A stretch of 27,091 nt of DNA from Oscillospiraceae bacterium (GTDB lineage Bacteria > Bacillota > Clostridia > Oscillospirales > Oscillospiraceae), in NCBI GenBank assembly GCA_020025275.1, contig JAHHSI010000029.1, positions 1 to 27,091 on the forward strand, written 5' to 3'. The position numbers were made by a program, and so were the translations under genes. The notes under the pieces were generated by a model that had not been told where the DNA came from, made no database searches, and saw only the letters and a list, made by a program, of their open reading frames with translations. The first letter of the stretch is position 1. Every line of letters begins with the position of its first letter. Of the stretch, positions 1 through 8,392 are shown piece after piece.

Positions 1-48
1 CCAAAAAAAAGTATGATGAACATACCAAATTTGAGGAGGTAAACAATT

Positions 49-1770
49 ATGAGCAAAAAGAGTACGCGGATCGCCTACCTTGTCGCTCTGGGAGTCCTCG
101 TGGTATTGTTGGTCGTCTTGGGTGTGACCTACGCCGGCAAGCCCGCTCCCGTCCTGGAAGTAGATGGAGAGATGGTTCAGACCAAAACTCCCTTTGCCGG
201 AACCTTCTGGTCCCTGCTTCCGCCTATCGTAGCTATCGTTCTGGCTCTGATCAGTAAGGAAGTGTATTCCTCCCTGTTCATGGGCTGCCTGGTTGGTGCC
301 ATGCTGTGCACCCAGTTTGCTCCTTGGGAGACGCTGGTTCAGCTGGTGGGCGGCGATCATGGTATCGTGACGACGGTTGCTGATGCCGGTAACGTCGGTA
401 TCATCTTCTTCTTGGTCTGCTTGGGCATTATGGTGGACCTGATGAACAAGGGCGGCGGCTCCGAGGCCTTTGGCCGCTGGGCAACCAAGTCCGTGAAGTC
501 CCGTGCCGGCGCACAGCTGATGACCATGCTGCTGGGTGTCCTGATCTTCATCGATGACTACTTCAACTGCCTGACCGTCGGCGCCGTGATGCGTCCCGTG
601 ACCGAGTCCCATCACATCTCCCGCGCTAAGCTGGCCTATGTCATCGACTCTACGGCAGCTCCCGTCTGCATGATCGCTCCCGTGTCCTCTTGGGCCGCTG
701 CCGTTTCCGGCTACGTCCAGTCTGACAGCGTGAACGGCCTGCAGATGTTTATGAGCCAGATTCCCTATAACTACTACTGCCTGCTGACCCTGCTGATGAT
801 CATTGTTACTTCCGTGATCAACTTGGACTATGGTCCTATGCTGACCCACGAGTACAATGCGCAGGTCAAGGGTGACCTGTTTACCACCGAGGAGCGTCCT
901 TTCGCCGGTGCTGACGATTATGAGAAGCCCGCCAGCGGTAAGTCCTCCGTTGTCGACCTGATCCTGCCCGTGGTCGTGCTGATCGCCTCCTGTGTGATCG
1001 GCCTGATCTGGACCGGCGATTTCTTTGAGGGCGTTGACTTTATGACCGCATTCTCCAATGCCTCTTCCTCCACGGGTCTGGCGCTGGGCGGCATGATCGG
1101 CCTGATCTTCACCTTCGTCTATTTCTGGCTGCGTGGCTCCATCGATTTCGAGAAGAGCTTCGAGTCTGTGCCCAATGGATTTATCCAGATGATTTCCCCC
1201 ATCCTGATCCTGACCTTCGCTTGGACGCTGTGCGCTTTCACCCGTTACGGTATGTATTCCGCTAACTTCGTTATCAACGCCATGTCCGGCGCAGGAAGCC
1301 TGATGAAGTTCCTGCCCGCAGTGATCTTCATCATCGGCTGCTTCATCGGCTTTGCAACCGGTACTTCTTGGGGTACCATCGGTATCATGGCTCCCATCGT
1401 TGTTAACGTGTTCAACTACGATGATCCCTCCCTGCGTACCCTGTGCGTGATCGGTCTGGCAGCAGCTTGCGCCGGCGGTGTTTGTGGCGACCACTGCTCC
1501 CCCATCTCCGATACCACCATCATGGCTTCCGCTGGTGCTCACTGCTACCACCTGAACCATGTGTTCACGCAGCTGCCCTACGCCATCACCGTGGCGGGCG
1601 TATCCTTCGTGTCCTTCATCCTGGCCGGCCTGATCCAGAACGTTGTCATCAACCTGATCATCGCCATGGTCCTGATGATTGCCACGCTGCTGGTCATCAA
1701 GGCCATCGTTTCCAAGAAACACGCAGGCATCTTTGCTGAAATGGCTGAGGCGAACAAGGCTCTGAAGTAA
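49..1770 (+). CDS. nhaC: Na+/H+ antiporter, NhaC family
   Basis: This is a 573-residue polytopic membrane protein, predicted to exchange Na+ (or an organic anion in related MleN-type members) for H+ across the cytoplasmic membrane. Hydrophobic segments run through the whole chain, with one at about residues 8-30 and others from about 55 onward. The motif IDDYFNCLTVG at 168-178 and STAAPVCMIAPVSSW at 201-215 are the conserved, partly polar membrane motifs I associate with NhaC-type exchangers. The start is fixed by GAGGAGG 10 bases upstream. The codon use is strongly biased, as in a well-expressed gene. The promoter lies before the window. A strong terminator follows at 1863-1905, so the gene is separate from the CRISPR locus. 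The family is clear; the exact substrate is not. Confidence 0.85.
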   Translation: MSKKSTRIAYLVALGVLVVLLVVLGVTYAGKPAPVLEVDGEMVQTKTPFAGTFWSLLPPIVAIVLALISKEVYSSLFMGCLVGAMLCTQFAPWETLVQLVGGDHGIVTTVADAGNVGIIFFLVCLGIMVDLMNKGGGSEAFGRWATKSVKSRAGAQLMTMLLGVLIFIDDYFNCLTVGAVMRPVTESHHISRAKLAYVIDSTAAPVCMIAPVSSWAAAVSGYVQSDSVNGLQMFMSQIPYNYYCLLTLLMIIVTSVINLDYGPMLTHEYNAQVKGDLFTTEERPFAGADDYEKPASGKSSVVDLILPVVVLIASCVIGLIWTGDFFEGVDFMTAFSNASSSTGLALGGMIGLIFTFVYFWLRGSIDFEKSFESVPNGFIQMISPILILTFAWTLCAFTRYGMYSANFVINAMSGAGSLMKFLPAVIFIIGCFIGFATGTSWGTIGIMAPIVVNVFNYDDPSLRTLCVIGLAAACAGGVCGDHCSPISDTTIMASAGAHCYHLNHVFTQLPYAITVAGVSFVSFILAGLIQNVVINLIIAMVLMIATLLVIKAIVSKKHAGIFAEMAEANKALK

Positions 1771-1862
1771 GAATTCCTGCTTCGGCCTTACATAACCTGT
1801 AAGTGAAAAAATGTGCGCCGCATCGTTTCCCTCCGCAGGGATACCTTGAGGTGTGCCGGAAA

Positions 1863-1905
1863 CCCCGGCAGAGATTGCTTCGGCAATTTCTGCCGGGGCT
1901 TTTTT
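1863..1905 (+). terminator. Intrinsic terminator after nhaC
   Basis: A 16-bp stem (CCCCGGCAGAGATTGC pairs with its partner through one G-U), a TTCG tetraloop, and a following CTTTTTT tract form a textbook Rho-independent terminator about 90 bases after the nhaC stop codon. Confidence 0.93.
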
Positions 1906-2257
1906 AGACAGGCGCCTGTGTATTGGGCGTTTACTCTGCATTGGCAGCTACGCAGACGATATTGTGGTGGATCTCCACAGTCTGATGGGCGTGTTTGCTC
2001 CACTTTATGCCCTTCTCAAGTACCACGATTTTCCGGATGAACGATCGCAGCGGCTTCGGGTTTGGGAAATGTACCGAACCCGGTTTCTCTTCTGGGGGCA
2101 ACTGCCGTTCTCCCAGAGCTACTTCTGATTACAGAGCAGGGAGGATTCCTCTCAGAGCAGTTTCACCATGAATTCCGGGGATTTGAAGGATATAAACGGC
2201 CAGAAATAAGTATTTAAAAAAACTATGGGGAATGATAGTAAATTGTGTGTCATTGAA
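1906..2257. other. Gene-free stretch between nhaC and the cas promoter
   Basis: No gene with a credible start was found. An open frame runs to 2128 on the plus strand, but its only ATG lies upstream, next to the nhaC terminator at 1853, and it has no ribosome binding site. It could be a decayed gene end. The 3' part (about 2190-2257) is AT-rich and leads into the promoter at 2258. Confidence 0.5.
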
Positions 2258-2286
2258 TTGCAAAAATACAACAAAGAGACTATAAT
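2258..2286 (+). promoter_or_regulatory. Sigma-A-type promoter upstream of the cas operon
   Basis: A TTGCAA -35 box at 2258-2263, a 17-base spacer and a perfect TATAAT at 2281-2286 are visible. The predicted transcript starts near 2292 and runs straight into the hairpins at 2296-2351 before reaching cas3. Confidence 0.8.
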
Positions 2287-2291
2287 TAAAT

Positions 2292-2351
2292 AACGGCAGG
2301 CCTTGCGCCTGCAAGGAAGGCCGTACGGGGTATCTCGTGCGGCCTTTTTTT
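2292..2351 (+). ncRNA. Short hairpin RNA or attenuator leader before cas3
   Basis: From the predicted start to the T-run is about 60 bases. Two mutually exclusive 5' hairpins can form: GCAGGC/GCCTGC (2296-2301 with 2307-2312), or CCTTGC/GCAAGG (2301-2306 with 2311-2316). Extending the second brings GGCCTT (2299-2304) against AAGGCC (2317-2322), which would capture the 5' arm of the following terminator. This is the layout of a transcription attenuator, but an independent small RNA is equally possible. No known riboswitch class was recognised. Confidence 0.5.
2319..2351 (+). terminator. Intrinsic terminator inside the cas leader
   Basis: A 9-bp stem, GGCCGTACG (2319-2327) with CGTGCGGCC (2336-2344), including one U-G pair, is followed directly by seven T. 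It lies between the strong promoter at 2258 and the cas3 start, so cas transcription needs read-through or another promoter. A weak TATAGA at 2368-2373 without a good -35 box is the only alternative seen. Confidence 0.8.
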
Positions 2352-2397
2352 AGTTGAATTCTCCTGTTATAGACAAAAGGGATGTAGGGGGGATGGT

Positions 2398-4845
2398 ATG
2401 GATACTTTTCCGGCACATATTCGCACAGACACGATATGCGGACAAAAAAGAGATATCGTTCAATCTGTTACTGAGCATTGCCGTTCTGCGGCAAAATATG
2501 CCAGAAATACCCTTTCGCCTGTAGGATTGGGAGAATCCGCATATCTATCTGCACTGCTCCACGATTTTGGGAAATTTACGCAGAGATTTTCCGGTTACTT
2601 ATGGGACGCCTATCAGGGGAAAACGGTAAAAAAGGGAGCTGTTAATCACACTTTTGCCGGTGTGCAGCATCTTTTCCGTTGCTATTACGACCACCGCAAC
2701 GCCGCCGCAGAAAAGTTTGCCTGTGAGCTGATGGGTTACGCAATCGGCGCACATCACGGGCTGTTTGATCTGATGAGAAACCAGCGCGAATATGGCTTCC
2801 CGCATCGACTTAACGATCAGAGCATCGGTTACGAAGAGGCCGCCAAGAACTTCCTCAACAACTGCGCCGATCAAGAGGAACTGGACGCTCGATTCGGCGC
2901 CGCTGTGGGTGAGCTCAACGTCTGGCTGTCTGAACTGGGCCGACTGTGTATGCAGGAGCCGGAGCGAGCAGGCGAACACATGAGTTTTTACAGCGGTATG
3001 TTGGCCCGTCTCTTGCTCTCGGCAGTAATTGAGGGAGATCGCAGAGACACTGCGGCCTTCCAGAAGCGTATGGAATTTCCGGCAATCAGCTCGGACCGTA
3101 CGGAACTTTGGCGAGAATGTCTGACTTTTTTGGAGCAGCGGCTGGATGAATTTTCTCAGGATCAGCCGATTCAAAGAGCACGCAGAAAAATTTCGGACGT
3201 ATGCAAACAAAATGCAAACCTCAAGAGCGGAATATACCGGCTGAATGTCCCCACCGGCGGTGGAAAAACGCTGACGTCTCTGCGGTATGCATTGGCTCAC
3301 AGTGTACAGCATCACAAGCAGCGCATCTTCTTTGTGATCCCGCTTCTATCCATCATTGACCAGAATAGCCAGGTACTTCGGGAATTTCTTCCCCGGCAGG
3401 ACATCGTTTTGGAGCACCATTCCAATATTGTTCAAACTGAAGAAGCCGGCGATGAGCTGGACCAGAGAGAGCTTCTGGCGGAAAACTGGTCGTCCCCCAT
3501 CACCATTACTACGCTTGTCCAACTGCTAAACACTCTTTTTTCAGGAAAAACAACGTCGATCAGGCGCTTTCACTCCCTGTGTAACAGTGTCATTGTGTTT
3601 GATGAGGTGCAGACAGTCCCTTCCCATATGCTGACGCTATTCAACCTGGCCGTCAATTTTTTGACCGAATTCTGCGGGACAACGGTAGTGCTTTGCTCTG
3701 CAACGCAGCCCTGTCTGGAGTCGGTTCCTCACCCCCTTGCGCACCAACCGGTGGATCTGGTACCCTACGAGGAGAAGCTGTGGGCGCCCTTTCGCCGGAC
3801 ACAGATACAAGATGCAGGTGCATACAGGATGGAGGATATCCCCGCTTTTCTTCTGGACAAGCTGGCACAGCATCGGAGCTTATTGGTCGTATGCAATAAA
3901 AAAGGGGAAGCAGAAATGCTCTATCGGGAACTGCGTGACAAAGTTCCTCACCTTTTCCATTTATCTACATCCATGTGCATGGCACACCGCCGCAAGACCC
4001 TTGAACAGCTTGAACTCCTCTTATCTCCTGACAGCGGCGTTGAAGATGGCATACTCTGTATTTCCACACAGCTGATCGAGGCCGGAGTGGATATTTCCTT
4101 TTCCTGCGTAGTGCGGCTGCTTGCCGGAATGGACAGTGCCGTACAAGCTGCCGGAAGATGCAACCGACACGGAGAATCCCGACAGATTGCGCCGGTATAT
4201 CTGCTGCGCTGTACCGACGAACGGTTGACTATGCTGAAAGATATCCAGTCCGCTCGGGATGCGTCTCACGCCCTGCTCACGGAATTTGCCCGGGACCCGG
4301 AGGCCTATGGGCAAGATCTCGCATCTGAGGAGTCAATTCGCTTTTACTATCGGTATCTCTATCAACAGATGCCCAGTGGCTCCCAGGATTTTCCCGTTCC
4401 TTTAAGCGACGGGAGCCGCAGCACACTATTCGACCTACTCTCCCAGAACACGAGGGAATTTGCAGCGGGACGGGAATATCCTTTCTTTCTGCATCAAAAT
4501 TTTCAGACCGCAGGAAAGGCTTTTCGGGTGTTCGATGAAAAGACACTCGATGTGCTGGTCCCCTATGATCAAGCAGCGAAGCAGCTGCTTGCCGATCTCT
4601 GCTCTGCACGAGCTGCGTACGACCTTGAATTTACGGAAGCGATCCTGAAAGCAGCCAAGCCGTATACCGTTTCTCTCTACCAATGGCAATTCGATCAGCT
4701 CAACGATGCCCACGCCATCTATCCCACAGCCGGCCAGACCGCACTGGTTTTGCGCCAGGAATATTATGACATGATGACAGGCCTGCTCATGGAACCGCAG
4801 ACAGGTCTGCAAACGGAGGTGAGTCTATGCGATTTCCTAATTTAG
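2398..4845 (+). CDS. cas3: CRISPR-associated helicase-nuclease Cas3 (type I-C)
   Basis: This 815-residue protein is the nuclease-helicase that unwinds and degrades DNA marked by Cascade. The N-terminal HD nuclease domain shows H27, H55-D56 with K59 (HDFGK), H84 and H119-H120. The superfamily 2 helicase part shows Walker A PTGGGKT (285-291), the Walker B variant DEVQ (402-405), SAT (434-436), a STQLIEAGVDIS segment (about 556-567) and the arginine-finger motif QAAGRCNRHG (583-592). All key residues are present, so it should be active. The start is ATG 2398 with an AGGGGGGA Shine-Dalgarno sequence. Its 3' end overlaps cas5c by 19 bases, indicating coupled translation. Confidence 0.96.
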   Translation: MDTFPAHIRTDTICGQKRDIVQSVTEHCRSAAKYARNTLSPVGLGESAYLSALLHDFGKFTQRFSGYLWDAYQGKTVKKGAVNHTFAGVQHLFRCYYDHRNAAAEKFACELMGYAIGAHHGLFDLMRNQREYGFPHRLNDQSIGYEEAAKNFLNNCADQEELDARFGAAVGELNVWLSELGRLCMQEPERAGEHMSFYSGMLARLLLSAVIEGDRRDTAAFQKRMEFPAISSDRTELWRECLTFLEQRLDEFSQDQPIQRARRKISDVCKQNANLKSGIYRLNVPTGGGKTLTSLRYALAHSVQHHKQRIFFVIPLLSIIDQNSQVLREFLPRQDIVLEHHSNIVQTEEAGDELDQRELLAENWSSPITITTLVQLLNTLFSGKTTSIRRFHSLCNSVIVFDEVQTVPSHMLTLFNLAVNFLTEFCGTTVVLCSATQPCLESVPHPLAHQPVDLVPYEEKLWAPFRRTQIQDAGAYRMEDIPAFLLDKLAQHRSLLVVCNKKGEAEMLYRELRDKVPHLFHLSTSMCMAHRRKTLEQLELLLSPDSGVEDGILCISTQLIEAGVDISFSCVVRLLAGMDSAVQAAGRCNRHGESRQIAPVYLLRCTDERLTMLKDIQSARDASHALLTEFARDPEAYGQDLASEESIRFYYRYLYQQMPSGSQDFPVPLSDGSRSTLFDLLSQNTREFAAGREYPFFLHQNFQTAGKAFRVFDEKTLDVLVPYDQAAKQLLADLCSARAAYDLEFTEAILKAAKPYTVSLYQWQFDQLNDAHAIYPTAGQTALVLRQEYYDMMTGLLMEPQTGLQTEVSLCDFLI

Positions 4846-5552
4846 TTGAGTTTGAAGTATCCGGAGATTACGGGCTTTTTTCAGACCCTGTCATGCGGGT
4901 AGGCGGAGAGAAGTGTACCTATCAGATCCCAACCTATGAAGCGTTGAAGGGGATTCTTTCGTCAGTGTACTGGAAACCGACATTTACGTGGATAATCGAC
5001 AAAGTCCGGGTCATGAACCGTATCGAGACGGAAGTAAAGGGGATACGCACCATTAAGTATAAAGGGGGAAAAGACCGCTCCTATTATACCTATCTGAAGG
5101 ATTGCCGCTACCAGGTGCAAGCTCACTTTGAGTGGAACCTGAATCGGCCGGAATTGGCACAGGATCGAAACGAAGAAAAGCATCACAATATTGCAAAACG
5201 GATGATCAAGGCCGGAGGGCGAAGGGACATATTTCTGGGGACCCGAGAGTGCCAGGGCTATGTGGAGCCCTGCCGCTTTGGCGAAGGAGCCGGCGCTTAT
5301 GATGACCTTCCTGAGTTGAGTTTCGGACTTATGTATCATGGATTGACCTACGCCGACGAAGCATATTCCCCCGAGACAGAATCTGCTATGACCGCCAACT
5401 TCTGGCGCCCGGTCATGCAGAACGGTGTGATCCTCTTTCTGCGTCCGGATCAGTGCCCGCTCCACAAAAAGCTCCGAGGAATGCAGTCAAAGGCCTTTGG
5501 GGAGCAGGAAAACAACTTTTCCGGGCTGAAAGAATTCGGGGAGGTGGAGTAA
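4827..5552 (+). CDS. cas5c: Cas5c (Cas5d) pre-crRNA endoribonuclease and Cascade subunit
   Basis: This 241-residue protein starts at ATG 4827 behind ACGGAGG inside the end of cas3. In type I-C, Cas5 replaces Cas6: it cuts each repeat 3' of the hairpin and stays bound to the 5' handle of the crRNA. The N-terminal half carries the family pattern, with EVSGDYGLFSDP near residues 10-21 and the conserved stretch PTYEALKGILSSVYWKP at about 35-51. Y48, K118 and H119 fall where the catalytic Tyr-Lys-His triad lies in characterised Cas5d enzymes; this is a positional comparison, not an alignment. The gene ends in TAATG, sharing one base with the cas8c start. Confidence 0.94.
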   Translation: MRFPNLVEFEVSGDYGLFSDPVMRVGGEKCTYQIPTYEALKGILSSVYWKPTFTWIIDKVRVMNRIETEVKGIRTIKYKGGKDRSYYTYLKDCRYQVQAHFEWNLNRPELAQDRNEEKHHNIAKRMIKAGGRRDIFLGTRECQGYVEPCRFGEGAGAYDDLPELSFGLMYHGLTYADEAYSPETESAMTANFWRPVMQNGVILFLRPDQCPLHKKLRGMQSKAFGEQENNFSGLKEFGEVE

Positions 5553-7342
5553 TGGGACTGCTGCAGAAGGCCTTTGAAACCTATGAATATCACCAAAATC
5601 TGGCTGGGAAGGTGGAATATGGCAAAGAGCCTCTGGCTCCTTGCGCTCATAAAACTGTCCAGGCTGACATTGAAATCACCATCGATCAGGATGGCAGGTT
5701 TATCAGCGCCTCGGCACGAGATAAGAAAGAACCGAAAATCCTGATCCCGGTGACAGAGAAATCTGCGGGAAGATCCGGAACAAAGCCGGCGCCTCATCCG
5801 CTGTGCGATAAACTGGCCTATCTCATTCCGTATAACGAGGGAAAATACAGGCGATATGTAGAACAACTGCGTGCGTGGCAGGAGTCCGACTTTTCCCACC
5901 CCAAATTAACTCCGATTCTGAACTATATCACGGGTGAAACGATCGTGGGTGATTTGCTGACCGCCGGGATCATCGAGCAGAAAGCGGGAAAGACATCCGG
6001 CCAAGATCTGCTGGTCTGCTGGATCGTGGTGGGCCTTGGTTTGGATCAGAGCGGCCCATGTTGGACAGACGTTTCCTTATTTTCTGCATTTGAGCAATAT
6101 TATCGCCGGAAGAAGAGTGAAGAAGGACGAACACTCTGCATGATCACCGGCGAGCAGGCTGTGCAGGCAAAGCAGCATTTGAAGGGAGTTGTGTCTAAAC
6201 ATGGAAATGCCAAGCTGATTTCCAGCGATGATAAATCCAATTTTACCTATCGCGGTCGATTTACCAGTGTGGGCGAGGCAGAGACCGTAAGCTACGAGGC
6301 CTCGCAAAAAGCGCACAATGCGCTTCGTTGGCTGATTGCGAATCAAGGCATTTCTCTGGGCGAACGAATTTTTGTCTGCTGGGAGCCCCAGCAAATCAAA
6401 TTACCCAATCCTATGAATGCCTTTTTGCCGCAGCTTGAGGAGAAATTGACTCCATCAGATTACCAAATACAGCTGCAAAATACACTGAAAGGGTGGAAAA
6501 GCGCACTTCCGGACAGCGCTTCCGCCGTGATCGCAGCGCTGGATGCGGCAACCAAAGGCCGTCTGTCTGTCACCTATTACAATGAACTGCAAGCCTCTGA
6601 CTTCATGGAACGGCTGAGGGATTGGGACGCACACTGCTGTTGGCTGAAAGGTCGACGCGGTGAGTTCGGCGTACAGGCCCCTTCTATCTGGCAGATCGTT
6701 AACTGTACGTTTGGGACGCAGAGAAAGAGCAAAGCAGGGGCCGAGCTGGTCACAGACACTCATTTGCTGCGGCAGCAGGCACAAAGACTGGTTGCCTGCC
6801 GGATCGACCGTGCAAGAATACCTGCTGACTTGGTCAAAAAGTTGACCGTCCGCTATGCTTCCGCTCTGGCTTATGAGCCGGAGATCCGGGAAAATTTTCT
6901 GTTTGTCGCCTGTGCAGTGACAAGAAAATACCGCTACGATCAATACAAGGAGGAATGGGATATGGCGCTGGAACCCGAAAAGCAGGATAGAAGCTATCAG
7001 TATGGCCGACTGTTGGCGGTGCTGGAAAAAGTGGAGAGGGACACCTATGGCAATGATGAAAAACGTGAGCCCAATGCGATCCGTATGATGTCCGTGTTTA
7101 TGCAAAGACCTCAGTATGCTGCAAATCGTCTCAATGTGCACATAAAAACAGCATACTATCCGAAGATTTCTCCCACAGATCGTGTTTACTACGATAGCTT
7201 GCTTCAGGATATCTATTCCATGATCGCCCGCTGTGGAGAAAACGAGGCCGGCCGCCCTCTGGGCGAAACTTGCATGATGGGGTACTATTTGCAGCGTAAA
7301 GCGCTGTATACCCAAACAGAAAACGGAGGTAAAGAAGAATGA
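5552..7342 (+). CDS. cas8c: Cas8c (Csd1), type I-C large subunit
   Basis: This 596-residue protein is the large Cascade subunit that recognises the PAM and opens target DNA. It begins MGLLQKAFETYEYHQNLAGK and contains the early LIPVTEKSAGRSG segment that I recognise from Csd1/Cas8c proteins. The start is taken at ATG 5552, overlapping the cas5c stop in TAATG and preceded by GGGGAGGTGG. The frame is open further upstream only inside cas5c. It ends with a 4-base overlap on cas7c. Its last 126 codons have their own ribosome binding site and start (see the nested entry), as expected for the Cas11c small subunit. Confidence 0.93.
   Translation: MGLLQKAFETYEYHQNLAGKVEYGKEPLAPCAHKTVQADIEITIDQDGRFISASARDKKEPKILIPVTEKSAGRSGTKPAPHPLCDKLAYLIPYNEGKYRRYVEQLRAWQESDFSHPKLTPILNYITGETIVGDLLTAGIIEQKAGKTSGQDLLVCWIVVGLGLDQSGPCWTDVSLFSAFEQYYRRKKSEEGRTLCMITGEQAVQAKQHLKGVVSKHGNAKLISSDDKSNFTYRGRFTSVGEAETVSYEASQKAHNALRWLIANQGISLGERIFVCWEPQQIKLPNPMNAFLPQLEEKLTPSDYQIQLQNTLKGWKSALPDSASAVIAALDAATKGRLSVTYYNELQASDFMERLRDWDAHCCWLKGRRGEFGVQAPSIWQIVNCTFGTQRKSKAGAELVTDTHLLRQQAQRLVACRIDRARIPADLVKKLTVRYASALAYEPEIRENFLFVACAVTRKYRYDQYKEEWDMALEPEKQDRSYQYGRLLAVLEKVERDTYGNDEKREPNAIRMMSVFMQRPQYAANRLNVHIKTAYYPKISPTDRVYYDSLLQDIYSMIARCGENEAGRPLGETCMMGYYLQRKALYTQTENGGKEE
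6962..7342 (+). CDS. cas11c: Predicted internal translation product Cas11c (small subunit) nested in cas8c
   Basis: Within cas8c a perfect AAGGAGG (6947-6953) stands eight bases before an in-frame ATG at 6962. Translation from there gives a 126-residue, roughly 14-kDa protein (MALEPEKQDRSYQYG... to the cas8c stop). In studied type I-C systems the small subunit Cas11c is made exactly this way, from an internal start in the 3' part of cas8c, and is about this size; several copies line the Cascade backbone and stabilise the R-loop. The Shine-Dalgarno sequence here is stronger than those of the neighbouring cas genes. Production of the protein is inferred. Confidence 0.82.
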   Translation: MALEPEKQDRSYQYGRLLAVLEKVERDTYGNDEKREPNAIRMMSVFMQRPQYAANRLNVHIKTAYYPKISPTDRVYYDSLLQDIYSMIARCGENEAGRPLGETCMMGYYLQRKALYTQTENGGKEE

Positions 7343-8184
7343 GCGTTTTACAGAATAAGATCGACTTCGTGGTGTTGGTGTCTGCCAGCATGGCAAATCC
7401 GAACGGCGATCCCCTTGACGGAAATCGTCCCCGCAATGACTATAACGGCTTTGGCGAAATTTCGGACGTCTGTATCAAGCGCAAGATCCGCAACCGGATG
7501 CAGGATCAGGGCTGCAAGATTTTTGTGCAGTCCGAGGACCGGTGTGACGACGGCTATGCCAGCCTGAGCGACCGGGCCAAGGCCACCGTGGGCAAAATCA
7601 AGAAGCGGGATGAGTATGCCCAAAAGGCCTGCGAAACTTGGGCGGATGTCCGGGCTTTTGGTCAGGTTTTTGCCTTTGACGGTAAGGATCAGGGAGGTGT
7701 CTCTGTCGGTGTGCGCGGGCCCGTTTCAATCCACCAGGCGGTCAGCGTATCCCCTGTGGAAGTGCGTTCCATTCAGATTACCAAGAGCGTAAACGGCACC
7801 ACGAAGGGAAAGCGCTCCACTGATACCATGGGCATGAAGCATTTCGTCCAGTTTGGCCTTTATAAAATCAAAGGCTCGATCAATGTCCAGCTGGCAGAAA
7901 AGACCGGATTTACCGAAGAGGATGCCAACGTATTGAAGGAGTGCCTGCGGACACTCTTTGTCAACGACGCATCCTCTGCCCGTCCTGATGGTTCTATGGA
8001 GGTCATAAAGGTGTACTGGTGGAAGCATAATTGCAAAATCGGACAATATTCCTCTGCCGAAGTACACCGCTCACTTCAGATCACCTTGAAAGATACGGTT
8101 CAGATCCCCGCAGCCGTGGAAGATTACGAAATCGTGCGGCTGAACTTGGAGGGCCTGTCCTGTGAAGAATTGGACGGAATTTAA
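7339..8184 (+). CDS. cas7c: Cas7c (Csd2), Cascade backbone subunit
   Basis: This 281-residue protein forms the helical filament that binds the crRNA spacer. The N-terminus carries the Csd2 signature: a hydrophobic strand, then SASMANPNGDPLDGNRPRND. Further family stretches are VRGPVSIHQAVSVSPVEVRS and KRSTDTMGMKHFVQFGLYK. The start ATG 7339 overlaps the cas8c stop (ATGA) and follows ACGGAGG. Normally cas4, cas1 and cas2 come next; here only 208 bases separate the stop from the first CRISPR repeat, so this is the last cas gene of the locus. Confidence 0.95.
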   Translation: MSVLQNKIDFVVLVSASMANPNGDPLDGNRPRNDYNGFGEISDVCIKRKIRNRMQDQGCKIFVQSEDRCDDGYASLSDRAKATVGKIKKRDEYAQKACETWADVRAFGQVFAFDGKDQGGVSVGVRGPVSIHQAVSVSPVEVRSIQITKSVNGTTKGKRSTDTMGMKHFVQFGLYKIKGSINVQLAEKTGFTEEDANVLKECLRTLFVNDASSARPDGSMEVIKVYWWKHNCKIGQYSSAEVHRSLQITLKDTVQIPAAVEDYEIVRLNLEGLSCEELDGI

Positions 8185-8392
8185 TCACAACCTGCATAGA
8201 TTCTGTAAAAAACGGTGCGAAGCCATAGCACACACGAGTTTCCAAGGAGGTTCGCAGCGAATATAAGTGCCATAGGTGCAGAATTTTCGGAGGAAAACCT
8301 GCTTTTTTCGGAGAAACACTGTGATAGCAGTGAAATTAGGTTAAATTTGTCAAATCCGCCGAATAATGCAGATATTTTTGTGAATGTTTGCC
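8185..8392 (+). promoter_or_regulatory. CRISPR leader
   Basis: This AT-richer stretch lies at the 5' side of the array, judged by repeat orientation (the ATTGAAAT handle at the 3' end). It contains an inverted pair, TGCGAA (8216-8221) and TTCGCA (8251-8256) with GGAGG between, which resembles leaders I know from other type I-C arrays. The array promoter should lie here; a TTGTCA at about 8348 has no well-spaced -10 box, so I do not assign it. No open frame with a start was found. Confidence 0.75.

Noticed and set aside
1853..2128. Open frame with a YADDIVV string that recalls the reverse transcriptase active site
   Set aside because: Its only ATG is next to the nhaC terminator with no ribosome binding site, it is only 91 codons, and no other reverse transcriptase motif surrounds the string.
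5453..5551. Upstream extension of cas8c
   Set aside because: It lies wholly inside cas5c; ATG 5552 in the TAATG overlap with a ribosome binding site is the natural start.
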